DNA of 18,566 nucleotides, taken from contig CAZJWR010000066.1 of assembly GCA_964549765.1 (NCBI GenBank), positions 1 through 18,566 of the forward strand, read 5' to 3'. The notes under the pieces are model-generated. The model searched no databases and was not told the origin of the DNA. It saw nothing but the letters and a program-made list of their open reading frames with translations. The stretch is from CAZJWR01 sp964549765. Its GTDB lineage: Bacteria; Zixibacteria; MSB-5A5; GN15; JAAZOE01. Below, one piece after another: positions 14,073 through 18,566 of the stretch. How positions within the stretch are numbered: the first letter of the stretch is position 1; each line of letters starts with the position of its first letter. The translations under genes were made by a program, and so were the position numbers.

Positions 14073-16901
14073 CTACGGACACCCCGGGGGTGGACCACCT
14101 CTAAAGATATAATCGATCAGGTAGACGGGATCAGCGATGTTGATGTTTCCGTCGCAGTTGGCATCGCCCGCCTCCATGGGATCGGGAGCCGGACCCCCTT
14201 TGAAAATATGGCTAATCAGAAATATGGCGTCTCCGATGTTAATCGCACCGTCGCCGTTGGCGTCGCCCATGATGACCGTGTGGAACTGAAATACCTGCTG
14301 GCATTCGGTGGCGCCGCCGAAAGCGTCGAAGGCGGTCACCTTCCAATAGCATGTTGACGCGTCGCCGATATCGATCGGCGAGGTCGGAGCATACAGGGTA
14401 TCGGCAAGTCCGGTGATTGAATCGGCCGGCGTAAAGTCGGAATGAGGCGAATAATACAGGCGATATTCGGTGATATTATCGTACCGGTCCGGATCGATGG
14501 CCGGATGCCAGGCGAAGGTCGGCTGGAGATCGCCCACAACGTTCCCGTCCGCTGGAGAAACCAATGAGAATGCGCCGGGCGATTGATTGCCGGCATTGAC
14601 CCAGAATGCGGCCGGCGCGCTCCATATTCCCGTATCGCCGTCCTGATCGGCCCTCACCCGCCAGTAATAATCTTCATCCTCGGTCAGCGGTGTCGGCGTC
14701 TGCCACGACGTGGTCCATCCGCTTCCCTCGGGATACCCGACGTCACTCGCCACCAGCAGGGTCAATTCCGGATCATCATAAATCTGATAGGAATAGGTAC
14801 AGGTCACCGGCGATTCCCCGAGTGCTTGTGCATCGGTCAATGGCGGCAAGACTTCGCCAATATCCGAGCCGGTCGTTCGGGAAACCGCGCCGGGCATCGC
14901 ATAGGCAAAAAAGTCAAGCAACTGTGTCAACACCGTATCGCGGTCCCGCCAGCGGGTGCCGCCGTTTTCGACGGCCTCGAAGCCAAATGGGAGAAACAGC
15001 GACCGGTAACTGCCCGCATAGGAAATCATGCCGTAGGTCGTCTGTCCCAGATACTTCAGCTCCCCTTTCCCGCTGTTGATCGGAATCACATGATCGGGCT
15101 TCGTTTGGTTCGACGCGCCGCCGATGCCCTGGATCATGAGCGAATCTCCGGGCACGAAAATATCACCGGATGTATCCGCCGTCAAGACCGGGACATACTG
15201 CGTCTTGACATATTGCGCCTTTAAGTATTCGCCGATAAACGGCGGGAGGAGATTATTATGCGTCAACATCGGCGTGGCGGTCGTTACCGCCTCCATATCG
15301 CAGGGGGTGAGGTTTGCCGGGGACGGATTCTCGTCTCCGAGCTCGGCGGCGATCCCCTGACCGGTTAACAGCAAATTGCCCCCGGCATCGAGATAATCGA
15401 TCATGGCGTCGACGCCTGCGCCCGACAGCGGATCGGGGCGATAATCGCCGGTATACCAAACGACGACGTTGTACGGCGCCAGATCCGGCCCGGTCGGTTG
15501 ACCGTCCGCGGCGACATCCCATCGATGCGCCGGAACCCGCCATCGATAAAGGCTCGATTCATAGAAGGTTTCGAGGGTGTCGCCGTTGTCGTCGTCAACG
15601 ATCAGGAGCGACGTTTGCCCGACGGTGGACTCAAACGTCATCGTATCGACGGCGACAGTGTCGCAGCCGGGACCGCAATTCCACGTCACCGCCAGAGTGA
15701 AACGGCAGGTTCGGGGAACATATCCATCGGGTATGGCAAATTCGAATGGCGAGCCGGCGTTTGATAATGAATCTCCGGAGGGGATCGCGCCCAAATAATC
15801 CGACCCGTTCGTGATCGTCAACGAAGGGTCGTCAATCGACAGTTCCATGGAAACATCGGTCACCGGATCGGGACCGAGATTGGCCACGGCGCAGGTCAGG
15901 TGAATCGTCTCGCCGCTTTCCAGGATACCGTCGCCGTCGCCGAGATCATCCTGAAACTCCGTCTCGCCGAGGCCCACTCGCTGGACACCGCGATACACGA
16001 TAAACGCGGCGTCGCTGCCGATCAATGAAACGCCGTATTCGATGTACATGTAGCCGTCGTCGCCCCAGCCGCCGCCCCACGAATTGCGCATGATCCAGCA
16101 GCCGTTTGTCCCCATGGTGTCATCCCAGCCGACCAGGACCACCAGATGATTGATCCATTCTCCCTCGTCGACATTGAAGACGCCGTTGTTATACGACTGC
16201 ATGGCGTCGCCGGCGTAGACGCCGCACGAAACCGGACCATGATCCAGCAGGGCCTGCTTAATTTGTTCGACGGTGGCTCCCTGGTAATCGCCGATGTAAG
16301 CCCAGGACTCGATGAAATATTTATGGGGATAGGGGCAATCGCAGGGGGCGTCCGACCCGACATACGGGAAATCCGTCTCCATCACCGCCCCCGATCCGCC
16401 GCAGAAATCGTAGGCGTAGTTCATAAAATAGTCGAAACAGTAATACCCGCCGTCGCAGCTGCAGCCCCATTGATTACAACTCACCAGCCACTGTTCCGAC
16501 AGATCGACCACCCGGTCGTCGGTTACTTTGATGGCGCATTCCAGCGCGCCGACGGTCGAAAACGCCCAGCAACTCCCGCATTGGCCCTGGTTGCGAATCG
16601 GCGGACACCCGGTCACTTCTCGCCAATCGAATCGTTCGGGCAAATCGGCCTTGGGGACAATTATCTCATGCGGCGCCTTCTCTTTGAACCCGGGCGGTAT
16701 CACCGCCCCGCACAGATCCTGCAGCGGGATGTCCGTAGCGGGATTCTTCCCGACGGTAAATGTCCACCCCTCTTTCTCGCCGCGCTCGCGAAGCGCCGCG
16801 ATATCATTGTCGCTCAATTGCGCCGCGGACGGATGGGGGTGAAAAAGCGCCCCGATGAAGATAATTATCACGATGAGATAATGAAGTCGGCGACCCGGCA
16901 T
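14073..16901 (-). CDS. Secreted papain-family (C1) protease with dockerin
   Basis: Start ATG 16899-16901 has AGGAGG nine bases upstream; the frame runs further up but across its own -10 box. The 942-residue product has a Sec signal peptide (1-27, ending SAAQ), a short propeptide, then a full C1A peptidase domain (about 88-305): oxyanion Q105, catalytic C111 in QGQCGSCWAFS, H252 in INHLVVLVGW, N273 in RNSWGGGWG. Next come a CARDB-like segment (GDGDGILESGETIHLTCAVANLG), a flavodoxin/ThuA-like alpha-beta region (LLIVDDDNGDTLETFYESSL, ... YLDAGGNLLLTGQG), Fn3-like domains with YYWRVRADQDGDTGIWSAP, and a dockerin module with two calcium loops (GDANGDGAINIGDA and DANCDGNINIAD) and the tail GPPPGCP. 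All catalytic residues are present, so an active secreted endopeptidase is likely. Confidence 0.94.
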   Translation of the reverse strand: MPGRRLHYLIVIIIFIGALFHPHPSAAQLSDNDIAALRERGEKEGWTFTVGKNPATDIPLQDLCGAVIPPGFKEKAPHEIIVPKADLPERFDWREVTGCPPIRNQGQCGSCWAFSTVGALECAIKVTDDRVVDLSEQWLVSCNQWGCSCDGGYYCFDYFMNYAYDFCGGSGAVMETDFPYVGSDAPCDCPYPHKYFIESWAYIGDYQGATVEQIKQALLDHGPVSCGVYAGDAMQSYNNGVFNVDEGEWINHLVVLVGWDDTMGTNGCWIMRNSWGGGWGDDGYMYIEYGVSLIGSDAAFIVYRGVQRVGLGETEFQDDLGDGDGILESGETIHLTCAVANLGPDPVTDVSMELSIDDPSLTITNGSDYLGAIPSGDSLSNAGSPFEFAIPDGYVPRTCRFTLAVTWNCGPGCDTVAVDTMTFESTVGQTSLLIVDDDNGDTLETFYESSLYRWRVPAHRWDVAADGQPTGPDLAPYNVVVWYTGDYRPDPLSGAGVDAMIDYLDAGGNLLLTGQGIAAELGDENPSPANLTPCDMEAVTTATPMLTHNNLLPPFIGEYLKAQYVKTQYVPVLTADTSGDIFVPGDSLMIQGIGGASNQTKPDHVIPINSGKGELKYLGQTTYGMISYAGSYRSLFLPFGFEAVENGGTRWRDRDTVLTQLLDFFAYAMPGAVSRTTGSDIGEVLPPLTDAQALGESPVTCTYSYQIYDDPELTLLVASDVGYPEGSGWTTSWQTPTPLTEDEDYYWRVRADQDGDTGIWSAPAAFWVNAGNQSPGAFSLVSPADGNVVGDLQPTFAWHPAIDPDRYDNITEYRLYYSPHSDFTPADSITGLADTLYAPTSPIDIGDASTCYWKVTAFDAFGGATECQQVFQFHTVIMGDANGDGAINIGDAIFLISHIFKGGPAPDPMEAGDANCDGNINIADPVYLIDYIFRGGPPPGCP

Positions 16902-16958
16902 GAGACTCTCCCTCCTGAAGGTTAGACCGAAAAGCAGGTCGATCTGACAACTATTGAA

Positions 16959-16986
16959 ATTATAACGCATATCCATTTTTATGCAA
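16959..16986 (-). promoter_or_regulatory. Promoter of the protease gene
   Basis: TTGCAT (16981-16986), 16 bases, TATAAT (16959-16964) on the minus strand; RNA start near 16952 leaves a leader of about 50 bases before ATG 16901. The hexamers and spacing equal those of the trpL promoter. Confidence 0.72.
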
Positions 16987-17061
16987 TGGAAATCAGAGAA
17001 ACCGAAGACACCGGAATTGAAAATCGTGACCCGAAGTCATTGGCGAATTGCGAAACGTGCT

Positions 17062-17763
17062 CTACGGCCGGCCCAGCTTGACCAGCGTCAGGGCCATCAG
17101 GAAAGCGGGATCGTGCTCGCGAATCAGGCCGGCGGCCTCGATGAGGCTTTTGCCGGTGGCGAAGATATCGTCGAACAGCAGGACATTCCTGCCCCGCACC
17201 GCCTCCGGATGGCGTAGAGCGTAACGCGGACGGGTATCCTGAAGGCGCTCCTCGAAACTGCGGTCTTTCTGCGGCTTTTCCAGCCGGGCGCGGACGATTA
17301 TGTCGTGGCGGGGCGTCCATGCGAATTCCCCGGCGAGGCGGTCGGCGATGTAGCCGACCGGGCTGAACGGGCGATTGGGGACGGAATCCGGCACGGTAAC
17401 GATCAGGTCGGGGCGTCGCGGCAGGTGATGGTCGGTGAGATATGCCGCCAGAAAAGCCGCCAACCGGTCGGCCGCCTCCTGCGAACGGTGATATTTCATC
17501 AGATGAATCAGCGTTCCCATCTGGGTGCGGCGATGGAAAGTCCGCTCGGAATAGTGCCCCAGCCCGAGGGAATAACCGCACGGCCCCGGCAGAAATGTCG
17601 GCGCCAGTTCCGGCGTCAACTCCTCGACCGGGACGTTTTCACGGTCGCGCCGGCCGAATATCCAAGCCAGGATCCGGGTGACGAAATTTTTCGGCTTCAT
17701 ATCTGTCCACAATACGGGAAGAAACCGCATGAAAGGCAAGGAATTTCTGAGGCTGGAAAGCAT
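17062..17763 (-). CDS. ComF-like phosphoribosyltransferase-fold protein
   Basis: The 233-residue product ends in a type I phosphoribosyltransferase domain. The PRPP-binding motif is NVLLFDDIFATGKSL (from residue 193) and the flexible hood region is DLIVTVPDSVPNRPFSPVGYIADRLAGEF, where ComF proteins have the P-x-P-R-x-x-R-G-F-N-Q block. ARLEKPQKDRSFEERLQDTRPRYAL matches the ComF segment T-x-x-Q-x-x-L-x-x-x-x-R-x-x-N. The N-terminal zinc finger of typical ComF is absent: only one Cys. Role in DNA uptake, as for ComFC, is possible but not shown. Starts at 17763, 17730 and 17700 are all ATG and none has a ribosome binding site, so the N-terminus is uncertain. An AT-rich segment with -10-like TATTAT lies close to 17763. 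Confidence 0.8.
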   Translation of the reverse strand: MLSSLRNSLPFMRFLPVLWTDMKPKNFVTRILAWIFGRRDRENVPVEELTPELAPTFLPGPCGYSLGLGHYSERTFHRRTQMGTLIHLMKYHRSQEAADRLAAFLAAYLTDHHLPRRPDLIVTVPDSVPNRPFSPVGYIADRLAGEFAWTPRHDIIVRARLEKPQKDRSFEERLQDTRPRYALRHPEAVRGRNVLLFDDIFATGKSLIEAAGLIREHDPAFLMALTLVKLGRP

Positions 17764-17777
17764 GGATTATTTTTATC

Positions 17778-17783
17778 TATAAT
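17778..17783 (+). promoter_or_regulatory. Possible -10 box in the divergent gap
   Basis: A perfect TATAAT stands in the AT-rich gap between the ComF-like gene and the HMA-like gene, 130 bases before the GTG start of the latter. No good -35 box is seen at 16-18 bases. The gap 17764-17913 holds no other feature I can support. Confidence 0.35.
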
Positions 17784-17913
17784 ATATGGAACTCTGGCCG
17801 GCCGCGGTTCGTTTAAGAAGATGTCTACAGAGAAGGCCGCGATTGCGGCAAGACGATTTGCATGGACAAACAAAAGCGAAAAAAGTAAACATCATATCCA
17901 TGAGGAGGCTCCC

Positions 17914-18447
17914 GTGAAAAAGCGCACATTGATGGTATTCACCGTAATGCTGAGCGCCATGTTTCTCTTCGCCGGCGTTTCTTTTGCCTGTGACGGAAGC
18001 AAGGGTTACACCAAGGCTTGCGACGGCAGTAAGGGGTCGATGAAGGCCGGCAAGGCCGAGATGACGACCGACGCCACAATGGCCTCGGCCAAAGTCGAAG
18101 CCGCGACGGTCAATCTCAACGTCTCAAACATGACCGGCACGTCCAGCGCCGCCTATGTCACCAAAACGCTGGCGGCGGTCGACGGCGTCAATGACGTTAA
18201 GGTCAACCTGGACAAGGGGACGGCCGAGGTGTCCTATGACGCCACGAAGGTCAAGCCGGAAATGCTGACAGCGGCAGTGGTCAAGGCCGGGTATCCGACG
18301 ACGATGGCGGATGCCATGCCGATGTCCGGCAAGGCCGGCTGCGATCCGGCGGCCTGCGCCGGCATGAAAAGCGCCAAGAAGACGGCCTGTACCGGCAGTA
18401 TGAAGACCGCCGATGCGTCCGAGCCCGGAAGTCCTGATAATCAGTAA
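17914..18447 (+). CDS. Exported HMA-like protein without the metal-binding CxxC
   Basis: GTG 17914-17916 follows a GAGGAGG site by five bases, far better than any upstream start in the same frame. The 177-residue product has a Sec signal peptide (1-24, ending VSFA). Residues 64-130 (TVNLNVSNMTGTSSAAYVTKTLAAVDGVNDVKVNL... EVSYDATKVKPEMLTAAVVKAGY) have the length and hydrophobic pattern of a heavy-metal-associated domain. In place of M-T-C-x-x-C it reads M73-T-G-T-S-S78, so both ligands are lost. Cysteines occur instead outside the domain: two copies of CDGSKG (26-31, 36-41) and a tail with CDPAAC and TACTGS. Copper or mercury handling by the flanking Cys is one reading; a protein-protein role of a dead HMA domain is another. 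Confidence 0.85.
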   Translation: MKKRTLMVFTVMLSAMFLFAGVSFACDGSKGYTKACDGSKGSMKAGKAEMTTDATMASAKVEAATVNLNVSNMTGTSSAAYVTKTLAAVDGVNDVKVNLDKGTAEVSYDATKVKPEMLTAAVVKAGYPTTMADAMPMSGKAGCDPAACAGMKSAKKTACTGSMKTADASEPGSPDNQ

Positions 18448-18517
18448 GCCTTTTCGCTCCGTTAAGTTTGTGAGTTTAATCTCATCCTAATCGGCGGGGG
18501 GAGCGCGACTAACGCGG

Positions 18518-18542
18518 TTGTGTAAATTCTTGTGTGTAAATT
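18518..18542. repeat. Short direct repeat at the right edge
   Basis: TTGTGTAAATT (18518-18528) is followed by TTGTGTGTAAATT (18530-18542). It lies in an AT-rich gap after the HMA-like gene and could be part of a promoter for a gene beyond the window. Confidence 0.3.
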
Positions 18543-18566
18543 TTAGGTGATTTTGGCTAAATAAAG

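Noticed and set aside
14016..14357. Plus-strand frame with DGISDVDVSVAV repeats
   Set aside because: It is the antisense of the duplicated dockerin loops of the protease gene, which explains its repeated look.
17305..17913. Upstream extension of the HMA-like frame
   Set aside because: Runs antisense through the ComF-like gene; the GTG at 17914 with GAGGAGG and a signal peptide is the clear start.
1..18566. tRNA, rRNA, CRISPR array, integrase or transposase
   Set aside because: Looked for T-loop motifs, regular spaced repeats and transposase motifs by eye; none seen. A covariance-model search would settle small RNAs.

Overview
The window looks like a chromosomal segment from an uncultured bacterium of the FCB side of the tree, most like Candidatus Zixibacteria. 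This is inference. The support is two secreted proteins that end in a paired dockerin-type calcium-loop module with a Cys-containing GPPPGC tail, strong AGGAGG ribosome binding sites, moderately high GC and ordinary housekeeping genes. I see no rRNA, tRNA, CRISPR array, integrase or transposase.

Left part (1-5100), all on the minus strand: an AT-richer dCTP deaminase-like gene cut short by a stop near the window edge; the housekeeping pair engB-purA, overlapping and driven by a clear promoter; then an AT-rich stretch of poorly recognisable genes (290 aa, 217 aa, a possible 60 aa small protein) and a 113 aa hypothetical protein with a textbook intrinsic terminator.

Centre (5400-9000), minus strand: a stand-alone TrpB2-type tryptophan synthase beta chain. 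In front of it is what I read as a complete ribosome-mediated tryptophan attenuator: a TTGCAT-16-TATAAT promoter, a 33-codon leader peptide with five Trp codons (W-W-W-Y-T-R-Q-W-R-W), an anti-terminator pairing that uses the last Trp codons, and an 8-bp terminator hairpin with a U7 tract. This is the most interesting element of the window, because it ties a TrpB2 of debated function to tryptophan supply. Behind it lie a small cluster of palindromic repeats and an ABC-F ATPase gene that may be leaderless.

Right part (9230-18566): a secreted six-repeat dockerin protein (plus) with promoter and terminator; a BrkB/YihY membrane protein; a small secreted protein preceded by a perfect 8-bp dyad, followed by an AhpD-like CxxCxxxH protein; a large secreted papain-family protease with a dockerin (minus), convergent to the AhpD-like gene across a shared hairpin; and a ComF-like phosphoribosyltransferase (minus) divergent from an exported HMA-like protein whose metal-binding cysteines are replaced. 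These genes do not form one pathway: the right part is dominated by envelope and exported functions, the left by core metabolism.
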